A DNA stretch of 64,000 nt from Blasia pusilla (GCA_050084515.1 CM114271.1:57536001-57600000), one strand, 5' to 3'. Shown: positions 23,463 to 36,917, counted from the first letter of the stretch. Numbers and translations are program-made. Notes: generated from the letters alone by a model not told the origin.

Positions 23463-24665
23463 TGGGTATATGTAATGTATAAGAATTATAAGAATTGATC
23501 TTTTTCTGATGATTTATGGAGTTCGATCCCCAAGAGGATCACTATTATTCGAAAAGAAAGTTTAAAGTGTGTTGTTTATGTGAAGTTGATAGTTATGTTG
23601 ATACGAAATTGATGCAAACATTCATCCGCTTATTCTCCTTCTCAAAAATACCAAGATTTTCCTTTCCTCTGTTCTCTCAAGTGGAATCAAATGAACGCTC
23701 AGGCAGATTCGCACTCAACACCAAAGAACCTCACATAGATCTCATCAACGAGATGGCTTCTCGTAGTTTCGAAACTCAATCCGTCTCTCTGTCAAACATC
23801 TTTCTCACATCTCGATATTGATTATTCTATTCGTGAAAGTTGCTCTCCCAATCCACTCCTCACTCTACAGACCTAATAAGAATTCTCAGACATATGCATC
23901 GCATATCAAAATGAAGAAATGGGTTCTTTACTATTCCATCAAGAATAAGAAAGCTTCAAAGTGTATACAAGCACGAGAGGGTACTACTCCCTTGCTCGGA
24001 CCATTCCTACACCATAAGGACATCGTAAGAGAATGATGCTGATAATTACGTTCATGATCCTTAAATATCCTTCCAAACAGTATTACTACTAAAGATCTGA
24101 AGCACTTCTTGCTAAGTAGGTACCTATTGAGATCTTTTAACTACTTTGATCTACGGTTCTCTTAAGTTTTCTTATGATCCCTAGGAATCCGCTCGTCATA
24201 ACTGCTCTACCTTCCTATCTGGTCCGAAAAGTCACGGCTCTTCCTATCCTTCCTAACGGTGGGCCACTTGGAATCGAGGACAGTCTTCTCTTCAATGCGA
24301 AGACAGAACCTCTTCTTCTTCTTCTTTCCAAGACAAAGCTCTTCCTCTTCGTTCCAAGACAAAGTGATGCATTCTTCGCGCTTGTTCCAAGTGCTTCGTT
24401 CTTCCTTCTTCATTCTTCGTTCTTCGTTCTTCGTTCTTCTGCAAAGTACTATTGCTTCGTCTTGGGTACTTCATACAAGAACAAAGTACTTCACAATCAG
24501 GTTCTTTATTTGTGCTTAGTTGTCTTTCCCAAGCTTCACTCTTGGTCTTTAGACTTCATGAATTCATTTCCCTCTCCTCTAAGGCAAGTCCTTGATTCTC
24601 CATCTCTCTCCCTTATCCTAGGAGCTTCATAGTCAATTCCAATATTCCTCCATTCTCCTATAACA
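23463..24665 (-). repeat. 5' LTR of the minus-strand gypsy element
   Basis: 1203 bp with TG...CA ends (minus strand TGTTATAG ... TATACCCA), directly followed by the primer-binding site. Its interior contains short CTTCGTTCTTC-type repeats near 24400-24440. No second copy is present in the window to confirm the borders. Confidence 0.7.
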
Positions 24666-24690
24666 CATAAATAATATTGAAGACAGCCTT

Positions 24691-26727
24691 TTACTTCAAA
24701 GAGTCTTCATTCCTGAAGACATGTATAAGAATTGAATAAAAAAATGTGTTTATCTTTAAAATTGCAAAATTTTGGGTATCATAGATTGCATCAAAATGAA
24801 AAGTTGTATGCAATTTATCTTCTGTAGCAACAATGACCAAAACACACATATATGCCAATCCCCTCTTTTGGAACTCTAGCACATGGATGCATCCAACTAC
24901 TATGCCTAAAATATGCTTCTTCAAGATAAGATCCAATAATTCATTCTTCTTTTTTTTCAAAGCCTCATACAAGAAAATCTACTTGATCATCAACACTTTG
25001 ACCAAGAAATAGAGTTGATGTTATCTCCTCCCATTTGACATTATAGGTCATGGTCAAGAAGTAGTAAGGCTTTTCAAAGTGTCGAACAATTGCCATAACA
25101 TCTTGATACAATTGTTGTATGTGATGAGGACCTCCGCTAAATGAAGATGGCAATATAACTCACCGACCAAAAGGGCTTCCATCACCGTCATTCCTAAACA
25201 AAGCATGCTTCATCCCTTGATATAGCTTAGCACGCAACTCCTTCTGATTTAAACACATCCACAGTGATCGTTCCATCTCAAATGTTGCATAAACATCCAC
25301 TATATACTCTTGGATCAATCGACCAAAGCGTAATAATCAATTGTCATCTTCAACAAGACATCTTGTTTGAAGGTGAAACGATGCAAATTACAATGCAGTC
25401 ACAATCTTCCAAAAGTCTTCAAAGTCACAGTCTTCCAACCTCCTTATTGCGATTGAAAGAATCATAATCATCTTGTAGTACTTCATCATTGGTGTGGTTT
25501 TTGGATATAAGTAATCTTGAGTAGAGTTAGAAGCACTCTTGCAAGGAATCCCAAGATGCCAACCAAACTTCCCAAAAGGAAATAAAATGACAAAATGAAG
25601 AGGGATGTAGGGTTCATTTAAATCTAACATATGTCGTATTTCTCCTCCATGCAATTGTATGTCACGCTTTTCTATTCATTATCTCCCATCACTACGAAGT
25701 ATTGCAGCAACCTTAGAAGCAAGAGGCAAAATGTACCTTTTTGCTCAGAGACCTTGCTTGCTTGCTTGCTTGCCATCAACAATGTAGTTAAATTTGGACA
25801 TGTCGCACCATTAGAAATTTGTCAAAATCTTTGAACATATGAACTCTGGTCATGTAACATTTTTGTTGACCTCCAAGGATCTGTGGATGTAGTTCATCTG
25901 TCATTTCCCTACTCTGATATTGGAGTTCATGCTCTGTATCATAAATATAATTTACCCAAATTGAGGGTACTGAACATTTTCTAGATAAAGAGGAAAATCG
26001 AATGGAAAATGCCCCCTTGAATTCTAAAGTTCCCAATTCCACCAAATTTTAGGGCAACATGCACTCCAATTGATGCCAATTGAAATGTTAAATTATAAGG
26101 TCGAGCATGAGTGAGGAAGTACATACTTTCAAGCCCGACTCTAGAGATCAATGCTCACAAGAAAGGAGGACATATCTTAATCAAGGGTAGTCGAACTTGC
26201 CCATGCTCACAACTCGTTTGGAAAGGGAGGTTTTTTAATTTTGTTTTCTTTACCCTTTAACATTTCCAAACCAATGAAAAGGAAGACAAACACAAATCTT
26301 TCATAAGCCCAATAGTACGACGACTCTTGCGAGAATGCATATTTTCTCCAAGACCAAGATTGTAAATATCTTTTACTTGGAAGTTCCAATTCCTTGCAAT
26401 ATTCCTATGTGTAGTCAACTTTTGGATACTTAAAGCATGTTTCCTTGTGGTAGGTAGAGCCACCTCTCCGATCATAATAGAAAGCAGACGTAAAGTCACA
26501 CCATTGGATAGTTCAATATGCATTCAAGAAGGCAAAGGAGATCCTAATGGAACAATGCCAATGGAAAGTATCATAGAATGAGGTATATCCTTTGCACTTT
26601 CAACCCTAAATAAATCAACATACATAGAGTTAGGGGAATTAATGAGAAAAAAAAACAACAAAAAAAAGTGATAGTAATAATTAATGGACATTTGCAAATA
26701 CCTAAGTTCTTGTGGAATGAGATTCAT
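24691..26727 (-). pseudogene. Helitron A Rep (HUH) and N-terminal Helitron-like region, degenerate
   Basis: Minus-strand fragments from right to left: 26523-26257 and 26045-25788 (N-terminal blocks, YDTEHELQYQSREM), 25654-25388 (YIPLHFVILFPFGKFGWHLG, the Helitron-like N domain), 25153-24965 (PSSFSGGPHHIQQLYQDVMA, FLTMTYNVKWEEI) and 24972-24691 (HILGIVVGCIHVLEFQKRGL). The HUH motif that follows is altered to YMCV, so the nickase site is lost. Multiple frames are used, so it is clearly a pseudogene. Confidence 0.82.
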
Positions 26728-26830
26728 AGATGGTGCAATATTTGTACTTGTGAGAGGGAGAACAATAGGATCAACACGGCTCTGTACAGCACATGACTTT
26801 CTTTTACTCTCTCTTTGGTAGTCTCTTTCC

Positions 26831-27451
<621 letters not shown>

Positions 27452-28059
27452 ATAAATCAAATCCACGCCGTCTTCATTGAGCAATAGCGCGTTTCTCATT
27501 CCTTGTAACATTTCCATTAGTTGCATAGGATACAACATTCTTTATGCCGCAAAGTGGTTGCCCCCTTACGTTCTCCATGTAGAGTGAAATTATTGAAGAA
27601 TCCTGCATTGTGCAAAAAACCCCTTTACTTTGATGGCAAGGAGATGGCGATGGTTATCGATTTCTAATTTAAAATCCAAGGCTAGGGTTCCACTCTTTCA
27701 AACTCCTTCGAGCATGATATTCAAAATATCTCCAAGGAGATTAATATTTGATTTAACAAAGAAGTTTGAATGGAATATTTATGATTCCATATTAAAAAAT
27801 GTCCAAATTTTGGAATATTCAAGTTTAGATCATCAATGTAGGAATAATGGGATACTCAAAATATAGCCTAGGAAATTTCCAAAAAGAAAATACTTAATGT
27901 TGGATTATACTTCTCACATTTGAATTACTTTCCTACACATTAGCATGCCTCCTACTTCCTAGGATGTTTGTTCAAAATTCTCATATCTTAGGACATAAAA
28001 ATCCAATATAAAAAACTAGTTGGCTTGATCATGTTGGAGCATGAAAATGAAAAATTTAG

Positions 28060-29060
28060 TAATTTAGAAATATTTTTCACTTCAAAACCTAATATAACTT
28101 CCATTTTCTTAAATCTTAAAAGAGTAATAACATTTTACTTTTCTAAATAATTCCACTTCTCAATTAAAATTTTAATAGTACACTACTCCCCTAAATAATT
28201 TCACATTTCCTTAGAAGTTTAAACAATATCTACCCTTCCTCCTTCACTCCTCACACTAAACGAACATCCACAAACTAAATCATTTTAATTAACAAAAATA
28301 TTTCCCTTTCACACTCATATTCGTTTTCTTTTCCCAAAATGTCAAACTTGAATTAACATGATTTTTTTCAAAAAGGATTTTTTAAATATTCCTATTTTTC
28401 ATTTCAAAATTTAAATACCATTTCCACTTTCTTAAATTTTAAAAAAGTAATAACTTTCCACTCTTCTAAGTAGCTCCACTCTTCAATTAAAATTTAAATA
28501 GTATTCCACTCCCCTAAATAATTCCACCCTTCCATAAAATTGAAACAATGCATACTCCTCCCCTCCTACTCTTCCCAACAAAAAAATACCCATTAATGAA
28601 ATTATTAATTAATATTTAATCTTAATTGATGAAATAATTTCCTTGTTCCATTCCCAAAATATCAAGTATAAATTAGGAAACAAAATTTCAAGGTTGTTAC
28701 TATTTTTTTCATATTATAAACATAGGGTCGTCCATTATAATATAAACTAGTATGTTGCCCATATGATGTACACGTGTCATAGTTTCCTCAATAAAACATA
28801 TGTTTTAATAATATGTTTTTGAAACTATACTTAAATTTTGAAATCATATTTAACTTAAGAATAATTTCCACTCTTTTAATTCTTAAAAGAGTAAGAAAAT
28901 TTTGCCTTTTCATCACTCCTTTAATTTTTAAAAGAGCAAGTAATTACAATCCTCCCTTAAAATTTAAATAATATTCCAATCCCTAAGTAATTTTACCCTT
29001 CTAGAGAAAATTTAAACAAAATCTACTCCTTCTCCATTTTGAAATTTATTTTTCCTCTCC
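28060..29060. repeat. Divergent approximately 320-bp repeat, three copies
   Basis: The words AAAAGAGTAATAAC and CTCCCCTAAATAATT recur in order near 28120/28190, 28445/28510 and, more degraded, 28885/28980. Spacing is about 320 bp then about 450 bp. Confidence 0.55.
28747..28790 (-). other. Helitron-like 3' terminus (minus strand)
   Basis: On the minus strand, CGTGTACATCATATGGGCA is followed by ACATACTAG and then T, the CTRR-T signature with an upstream imperfect hairpin, as in plant Helitrons. The matching 5' end was not located. Confidence 0.5.
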
Positions 29061-32000
29061 CTCAAATATGAATTAAGGCACAAATTTTAAAATTTTAATT
29101 CTTTATCATAATTATTCCAAATTATTCATATTTATAATCACCCATTATAATATTAAAAAATTATTAATATCTTAAAAAAATTATTCCACTCAATATGGTT
29201 CAAATAAAAAATTCAAACATGTTGCCTATTTTGTCTTACTATTTCATTATATTGTCTTAATATGCATATGGGATCGCCAATTATTATATAAATTAGGATA
29301 AGTGTAGGAAAGAGCCCAAGAAAAGTGGGAACTAAGATTTAACAATACACAAACCATCTACAATGAACAATGCAATGTATGCAAAAAAATATCTATTTCA
29401 ATGATTTACATGTTTGAACAAACAAGGAAATTCACTCCTCGTATAAGTTCCATTTGGGCCCTATAAACTAGATGGCTGGGGCCATACCTAGAGGAATAGC
29501 CATCTAGTTTAACCTTTAAAATAAAACTAGTGCATGAGTTACAAAATTGTTTTTTTTTTAAACCATAAAATATCCAAAAAATTGTGGTTATCCTATCCCC
29601 GAGGCCATCATGGATAACACCCAAGTTTTTTGGGTAGAAAGGCCTAAAGAATTATCCCATAAATGAAAGCCACAAGTTATGGGGTAGTAGGGCATTTCAA
29701 TTAACCCCTCTTTCAATTAACTCCTCACTCTCGGTCCCGTTGGATGTCACGAGATGTGGCCTTGATATTCCTTGACTCTTACTGCCTCCTTGGTACTTCC
29801 GATGGTTTATTCATATCCTCTATTTCCTCACTCCATGCTCATTAAGGAATAAAGGAAAAGTTAATATATGTGATTATTAGAGGCGTGACATTCCGTGCTT
29901 GTGAAATTGGATTGGATGCTGGATCGGCCAAAGCAGCCGTGCCAAACGTGGAGCAGGGAGCACTGGAAGGTCTTGGACCATCTTCATGAGTGGAAGTGGT
30001 GATCAGAGGTGAGTCATAAACTCTAAATTGTCCATTGGAGTAGGGAAAGAGCGTACTTTTTGACCCCATAGAGAATATAGGCTAGAAAGTGTAGAGATGA
30101 GTAGAGACACAAATACATAGATGGATTATATCGTGCATGGCACTAGTATAAATATTATTGTTAGAGACATGACTCTCGACAACAAGTATCATCTAATAAT
30201 ACACTAACTAATTAGATAGACCTAAGGATGTGAGCAAAGAGCATAATGACCCCTTGAATCTCAACACTCGTTAGAACTTGCAATGAAACCGATTGAGTTT
30301 TTATATGATAGATCAACTGGTCAAATACATTACTACAAGTTGTGTAGTAATGTACTTGACCAGTTGCCTAAATACGCATGTTGGACCTCTTACTCCCATA
30401 CTCAAGGATGTGAATGAGTGAGGGACAAAGGAACAAAGGGTCATATGGCTCTCAAAGTGATGGACTCAAGCCATGTGTCTAATATTCCTATTAGAGACAT
30501 GCAACAACAAGTTTCATCTAATGACACATCCTTGGGTCCATCTAATTGGTTAGTCACATCTAACTTAGAGAAAGAGGTGTACCAACGGTGCTCATCATTA
30601 TGGCCTCTATAAGTAGGACTCTTTTTTTTCTTGGCTATGGAGGCTATCCCACAATGTGCTTACATTCAACATTGATTAGGGTTTATTTTTTAGATGCACA
30701 TACTTCTTTGTATGAACTATTGCCAAATTAGATGAAGTATAACAAAATTTCCATCTTCTTTTTTTCATCCTTTTTAAGATTAAACTTTATTCAACGCGTG
30801 TCCACTAATTTCATATTATTATCCTCCATATGTGAACCTTTTCATTCCCAAAAACTTACTAGTAGGTTAAATTCACATTCACAAGAACTAGGGATGAATT
30901 TAGTTCACACTAATCCATATAAACACAACATAGATTGGGGATAGCCCAAAAAAAACCGTAAATAATATTGCATTGGAAGAACAAGGGAATCACTTTACAT
31001 AAAATAGGGAATAATATTAGTATCATTCAATTCAAAATAAGGATGAATACATGAAATACATGAAATTTTGGAAAAAAACTTATCCCTTTTCCAATCCTCA
31101 TCCTTCAATAAGTAAAGAAAATCACTTATTTTGATGAATTTTTTTCCCAAAAGAGGGATTAAAATTTTATCCCAATCTAACTTGAAAATAAAAAATACAA
31201 TAGAAAAAGATGTCTTCCATTATTTTGAATAATAATTCTTGTCCCATTAGTGTCCTATTATCCTTTTCATTTTTTCCCAAAAAGAAATTTATTTTTGCCT
31301 CGAAACTAAACTTTCAATTATTTTTTATCATAATTTGTTGGCATGAACCTTGAAAAAATAATTCTAAATTTCCAAATGAGAAAAGAGAATAGAAATTAAA
31401 GAGACTCTAGAAGATTTCATGGGGAAGATGTTTGAATTTGAGTTTATTATATTATATTATATTATATTATTTGTTAAAACTATAAATAAATAATATAATA
31501 CGATAATTATTAAAATCTTATCCATTCTTGTTTTCTGATTAGTATAGGGCAAAATTAAAAAGAAACCCCATCATGAACTGGCTTCATGGACAAATATGAC
31601 ACATGTCATTGAATCCATTGTCTTCACAATGAGCTAATGCGCTTAATATTATGATTTTATTTCATATTACTATATAAATTGGTGTGATTTTGTATTTGAA
31701 ATTTCATACTCTATTATGTCTTCCTCGTTATTTGTGTCTTTCTAGTTTCTTTCTTAAAACAATTTATCCTAGTTTTTTTAATACGAACGTAGACCAACAA
31801 AAAGGCCACATGCTAGTTAGCATCCAATAGTCATGCTAGTTATTAAAAAATAAAAAATCTTCAAATAATGGAAAGAGAAATGACATGGTCCCTCTGAGAC
31901 GTAATCCCCACAGCCTAAGTTGCGAAAGAATGCCCCTGAACATAATCGACTACTCAAGCATCTCATATAAAGAGACCTCATTGATGTTCCTCATTTACGT

Positions 32001-32159
32001 CAAACAAGTTTTTATTTTATTAGATTATATGTGTGTTGGATAGAACGGACAACTTTAAAAGATGGGTACACCTCTTATGACCGTAATGTTTGGTAAGAGG
32101 TGTCCATCAATCTCCTACGACACCTCATGCAAGAGGTTGGAATTCGACCATAAAAGAAA

Positions 32160-32200
32160 CTAGTGTACGCGCGTGCAATACATGCATTTAAATTACCTCC
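32160..32200 (-). other. Helitron-like 3' terminus (minus strand)
   Basis: On the minus strand, ATGTATTGCACGCGCGTACA runs to CTAG at 32163-32160 and then T. GC-rich hairpin material directly precedes CTAG. No 5' partner assigned. Confidence 0.5.
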
Positions 32201-32802
32201 CACAATGATAATTAACTCTTAAATTTGTCAAATGTCATTTTAAATCAACTTCAAACAATCATTGGCTCAAAAGACTAACAATCCAAGAGGCTAAGAGGGC
32301 CAAGTGTGAAGAGGAGAAGCAAATTGACAGGGCACTCCCATAATAATAATCATATTATTATAGGTTTTAACTCATTTTAAGGTATATCCGTCAATCCTTC
32401 CCTCTTGCTAGAAAGGATTAGCTCACTAGAGAATAAGATTTTTCGTAATTGAAAGATTGGAATTGGAAAAGAAATAAATTCTTTTCTCCCTAATTATTAA
32501 AGGAAAAAAATTAAATCCTTTTTGAATGCCAAGCTAAAATATGTTGCAATATTACTATTGGAAAGTGCCTATTCCTTTTGCAAACTCCTCTCTTCTTGAC
32601 ATTTGACGATTGAACCAATAGGATGGCTCGCCTTCCAAGCCAATAGGATCCATCAATTTGATTTAAAATGAAACTTTAAAATTTTGAGAATTATGAGAGG
32701 TAATTTAAGCTTGTACATAGCATGAGTTTACTCATCGTATTAAAAAAATATTTCAGATATTTTTCATTTTTTAAGTATGGAATTCCAAAAATTAACATCC
32801 AA

Positions 32803-32830
32803 TCTAAACTATTAAAAGAGGATGAGCGTT
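32803..32830 (+). other. Helitron-like 5' terminus (plus strand)
   Basis: TCTAAACTATTAAAAGAGGA preceded by A closely resembles the 5' end of the small Helitron at 50045 (TCTATATTATTAAAAGAGG). It could be the 5' end of Helitron B or of another family member; the sequence between here and 36.1 kb does not decide. Confidence 0.5.
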
Positions 32831-33760
32831 TTGGTATGGAGTGGCCCGTGCCTGACACGTGTCTCTCAGTGATAGCTCTCTATGTGCCACCTTTCACTTT
32901 AAAATCTGTCGTTTTTTATTCGCAATCTATAGCGTATAACCTGAGAGTACAAAGAACTCTCGTTTTACCATTTATATTTTGTAAAGTTGTTTTCACCAAA
33001 TCGGATCAAATCGGTGTCAGTTAGGATCCTAATCAAATCCAATTTTTGCTTAGGTGGCAGTTAGAGTCCTAATCCCCACTTAATCTAATTTGAATTTTTG
33101 TTCTTTCAACTTCTTTGCCACTTCGGGGGTGCATACAGGCAGGTATTTAAACATCTTCCAGAAGCAATACGCTGGCGCATTGTTCAGCAAGTCACAAAGC
33201 CAGCAGAATCAATAGCTGAAATTTGCAATTTTTTTCTTAGACTTCCAAAGGTTTACACAAGTATACAATGATGCTTCATACTTTTCATAATTCTATTGCT
33301 ACATTTCTAATGATGTTCTACATGTGTTGGCATGAATGCACATAAGGAGAAAAAGTCAACAACTGAAATTTGCGTTTTTCTATATGAGTGTCAAAAAGTA
33401 TACACATGTGCGCTTCATACTATTCATAGTGTTGTTATAAACATGTGTCAAATCGATTTACACTCGGAGGAGGGTTGCACAACCAGTATGCTCATCGAGT
33501 TTACATGTGTTGGGAGGAATACACAAGGAGAAGCATATAGGACTCCTTCATCATCGTAAGTTCTGATCTACAACCCTTTGTCTTCAGTCTTGCAACTCTC
33601 CTTTAGTGCTTTCTTTGAAACCTACCAAAGTTAAACACCACATGGTAAGACAATTGAAAACTGCTTTTCAGATCACCCTAAACAGATCAGGTAAGCTATG
33701 AAAACTCAACATTCCAACAAAACAATAGCCTATGAAAACATGACAAAGAAAGCAAAGCGA
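32831..33760. other. No gene recognised
   Basis: Short open frames only (32722-33024, 33332-33559), without domains. ACACATGTG-type words repeat. Confidence 0.35.
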
Positions 33761-35200
33761 GAAGACGGTGGGATCGCTCCTAAGATCGCTCCTACGGAGC
33801 ACTCAGCTCTGGGTAAAATCAGAACAAGGTGAGACCCCAAAAATTAGCCAGAACAGCCCAACCTGAGGGGACGGACAAAATATGCCCTGAGTGCACATAG
33901 CCTGGGAGAACCGGCTTTCGTAAAAAAACAGAGGGCAAAGGCGCAGGGCTCCGAGCTCCGAATGAGTGAAAATAGTAAGGTGTGTAGTAGGGACCCGAAA
34001 GAGCATGCAGATGAAGGGCGGCCAGGATGAGCAGACGCACTGAACCGTAAGTCGAGGTAGATGGGGGACGCGAGTGCCAAGAGATACGAGACATAGAATC
34101 AAGGACAAATCGACAGCCGGGAGAGAGCTAGGAGAGTGACCTGAGAGCCGGAAGAGTGAGCCCGTGATAGAAGCAGGAGCAATCCCCCGCAAGCGGAGAG
34201 TCGGGGAAGAGACGAGAGTCATGGGAGAGCTGGTAGACGGGCAGGCCGAGTCAGGGGAGAGAGCTAGGAGACGTAGGCCGAGAGTCGAGCCTGCTCCCAA
34301 ACACGCAAGCCGAAAAAAGAGTGAAAGCTCGGCAACGCCGAACCCAGCCAAATTCAAGCCCCAAAATGGTCGGCCGATCGGGCTTGCCCGCCCTCCTCAT
34401 TCCCCGCTCAAAGCGGGTAATGCGGAAGAAGGGGCTGCAGGGCCGAGTCGAGATTGGACGATCCGCTCTCGGCCACCATGAACGAACGGTGACAGATCAA
34501 GTGGAAGGGCTGCAAGAACTTACCGTCCGATCTCGCAGCCCTAGATCTAACGATCATGGCTATCTACGCTTCCCCATCCCTCCGATCCGTGCTCACATAG
34601 ATCTGATGTCTTGGATTGAAGCGATCCGACAATGCAAAATTTGGGCCCCTTTTTTTATCCTTTTAAATATTTTCCAAATTTTCCCCTTGATTTCCCTTTT
34701 TCCCTCCTTTTCCCTATTTACTCTTTTTCCCTTTTTTTCCCTTCTTAATTATTTTTTCATTTTTCCATCACTTTTCCCCATCTTTATTTTTTTATCTCTC
34801 CCCCTTCTAAATTTTTTTCTATCCATTTTTTACCTTTTCTTAGTTTTTCCCTTCTTTTACCTTTTAAAAATTTTACTCTATCCCACCGTACTACCTTAAA
34901 AATTTTTTTCCTTCTCCCCATCCTTACCTTTTTATTATCTCTTCCTCTTCTAGATTTTTTCGAGATTTTTTTCCCTTTTTAAACTTTTTCCCTTCTTTTC
35001 CCTTTTAAAAATTCTACTCGCCCACAAAAAATTCTCTCCAGTTTCTTTTTCCATTGTTTTCCTTTTTTCCCATTTTTATCTTCTTATATTTTCCTCTTCT
35101 AAATATTTTCTCCACAATTTTGCCTTCTCTTACTTTTTCCTTTCTTTTCCCTTTTTTCAAAATTTTACTTTTGCACACAAAGATTTCTAATTAATTCTCT
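33761..35200. other. GC-rich block followed by a pyrimidine-rich tract
   Basis: 33761-34640 is GC-rich with overlapping open frames on both strands (184 codons minus at 33803-34357; 105 and 192 codons plus). None has recognisable domains or splice logic. 34650-35190 is a C/T-rich stretch of TTTTCCCTTTT words. The composition change suggests another old insertion, but no terminal repeats or duplications were found. Confidence 0.35.
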
Positions 35201-35241
35201 CTTCATGTGTTTAGAAGATATCTTATAAGTCCACAAATGGT

Positions 35242-35985
35242 TGTCATGGTAGATGAGGCGTAGGGCGAGATAGTATTGAGGCCTTAGAGGGGTCTTGTAC
35301 TTCCCTATTTTGAGAGGTCATATGTGACCTGTTCTTAGGACGTGACGTACGAGTGTAGGTCACCCTTCCCTATATGAGGAGTGGCAACCTTGGAGAGGTT
35401 GACCTTCCCAACCATGTATAGCTCCACTTGGACCTATAGGGTCATGGGTTAGTTGGTAGTTGGTCTCATGAGGGGACCACATGTGTAGTTGTTAGGGAGC
35501 TGGTATGGGTGTACTACAAGTGGGTAGTGACCTACTAGGAGGGAGGCGACCTGTGTTTACATGTCACTCATGGAGGTGCCTAGGGGGATATACCTCGGAT
35601 GAGGCTTATTTGGAGCTCATCTCCTTAGGATTGCATACCCTTGTTGGGATCCCTGATACATCGCGGCTTGCATGTATTGAGCCTGGATTCTCTCTTGAAG
35701 AGTGGGCTAGGAGTGATCAATAAGGAGATCACACATTTTGGGAATCCTTGTATATTCTTTCTCTTGTTGTTACACTAGTGTGTATCTGAATCATTAGTAT
35801 GGTTGTTTGGATGAAGCACGGTTGATGGCAGATTTCATCAGAGCTTATACTGCGTATTCAACTTTATATTGGGGTTGTCCAGTTGTTCATGTGTAGAGAT
35901 GTTAGGATTCATAACTAGATGGATCTTAGACATGTGTGTGCATGACAACCGATGTATGTTGGCAACGATGTGTATTTGCACGACA
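35242..35985 (+). repeat. Solo LTR related to the methyltransferase-bearing gypsy family
   Basis: 744 bp running from TGTCATGG to TTTGCACGACA, the same ends as the LTR at 45938-46394 (TGTCATGACC ... TTTGCACGACA). It is flanked by a 4-bp duplication, TGGT, at 35238-35241 and 35986-35989. No internal coding region is attached, as expected after LTR-LTR recombination. The middle is diverged from the other LTR, so this is a related subfamily rather than the same one. Confidence 0.75.
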
Positions 35986-36199
35986 TGGTTGATGGAATGG
36001 AGAATTGTGCACTTCATGATATTACACACTTACCTCTTCACTTGCGGCGTGTAGAAGTATCTCCTACTCTGATTTGAATATACCCAACGTACGATAACCA
36101 AGTTCATGTAATCTCTTTTTATAGTTGGCTTTTGTGAGGGTTTTGCATTGCATTTTTACCCATATATTTAACAATATGTTGGCCTTATTGTAAAGAGTT

Positions 36200-36559
36200 C
36201 CTCTTCCAGAAAATCTTTCAAATTTACCCGATTACCAAAAGGTACTTCGAGCTGAGCCCAAAAACAAAATCGAGCAATTCACAAAGATGGTGCAAGGTTT
36301 GGGAGGCGCATTGTATTGCCTTCTTCTTTTAGTGGAAGTCCACGCCATATGCATCAACTTTATCAAGATGCAATGGCCATTGTGAGACACCATGGAAAAC
36401 CGGATTGCTTTCTAATAATGACATGCAATCCTAAATGGGAGGAGGTCACATCAACACTATTACATGGTCAACAACAACCTTATGATATACCAGATTTTCT
36501 TGTGCAAGTTTTTGAGAGAAAAAAAAACAAGGTATTACGGCTTATTCTCGAGAAGCACA
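36200..36559 (+). pseudogene. Helitron B Rep ORF, 5' part
   Basis: After a frameshift near 36285, the frame reads DGARFGRRIVLPSSFSG, then HQLYQDAMAIVRHHGKPDCF, MTCNPKWEEV and LRLILEKH, all hallmarks of the plant Helitron replication-initiator region upstream of the HUH motif. It is cut by the gypsy insertion after codon EKH and continues at 46399. Confidence 0.85.
36556..36559 (+). repeat. Gypsy target-site duplication, left (CACA)
   Basis: CACA here and at 46395-46398 flanks the element. Joining across one copy restores the Helitron frame (aag cac atc). Confidence 0.8.
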
Positions 36560-36917
36560 TGTCATGACCATACGGATTATGTCGTAGAGTATAGTGTGCT
36601 AGTAGATGCTATACCTTATATAGGGCCGTAGTGTCTAGGTAGAGATGCGGTTTCATACATAGGGTTGGGGGTTACTCAGTTGAGGGTGACTTTTCCAATA
36701 GGGCCCGCTCTTAGGTTGGAGGATATAGTGTGGAGTGCACTCAAAGAACAGTTAGTTCTTTGAGTTGAGCGTGTGGCATTGGGAGTTAGCCTTGGTAGTG
36801 AGTAAAGCTCTTGGCTATGGTGGATCCCGCAAGCTTCGACTTGGATTCTCCCATCATGGAGTGGGTTTGGCTCGATTGTATGTGATTCTATACGTGTTTT
36901 ATGACAGTAGGTCTTTC
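36560..36917 (+). repeat. 5' LTR, truncated at its 3' side
   Basis: Matches the first 358 bp of the 3' LTR (45938-46295) at roughly 95% by eye. The last 100 bp of the LTR and the primer-binding site are absent, because after 36917 the sequence diverges from the 3' LTR and no tRNA-complementary site is seen. That deletion alone would block reverse transcription of this copy. Confidence 0.88.

Larger units (their letters stand above)
22321..24665 (-). mobile_element. Ty3/gypsy element, 5' LTR plus leader and gag only
   Basis: Read on the minus strand: LTR 24665-23463, primer-binding site about 23458-23440, leader, then the gag start (22701-22321). After gag codon 126 the sequence passes straight back into Helitron A coding sequence at 22320, so pol and the 3' LTR are absent. 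This is a truncated insertion or the result of a later deletion. The right border coincides with return to Helitron A sequence near 24690. Confidence 0.8.
4466..26830 (-). mobile_element. Helitron A, decayed autonomous element interrupted by a MULE and a gypsy element
   Basis: A rolling-circle transposon read on the minus strand. Its 3' terminus is at the left: on the minus strand the sequence runs through a GC-rich stretch (about 4495-4470) to CTAG at 4469-4466, followed by T, the expected Helitron end and A/T target. Coding relics lie to the right: helicase C-terminal part 20990-22010, a middle region to 22320, the Rep region 24691-25153 and N-terminal Helitron-like blocks 25388-26727. The P-loop part of the helicase is missing. 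A MULE (4513-20977) sits between the helicase end and the 3' terminus, and a gypsy element (22321-24665) sits inside the coding region. The 5' TC terminus was not located, so the right border is approximate. Confidence 0.75.
27540..32802. other. AT-rich intergenic DNA
   Basis: No gene recognised. Small open frames (for example 29406-29624 minus, 29842-30069 minus, 30418-30612 plus) carry no domains. It contains three divergent copies of a roughly 320-bp unit (see 28060-29060), a TATAT pentanucleotide run at 31446-31470 and two Helitron-like 3' ends pointing left (28747 and 32160). Confidence 0.5.

Noticed and set aside
33803-34357. 184-codon minus-strand frame
   Set aside because: Low-complexity Leu/Ser composition in a GC-rich block with overlapping frames on the other strand; no motif, no start context.
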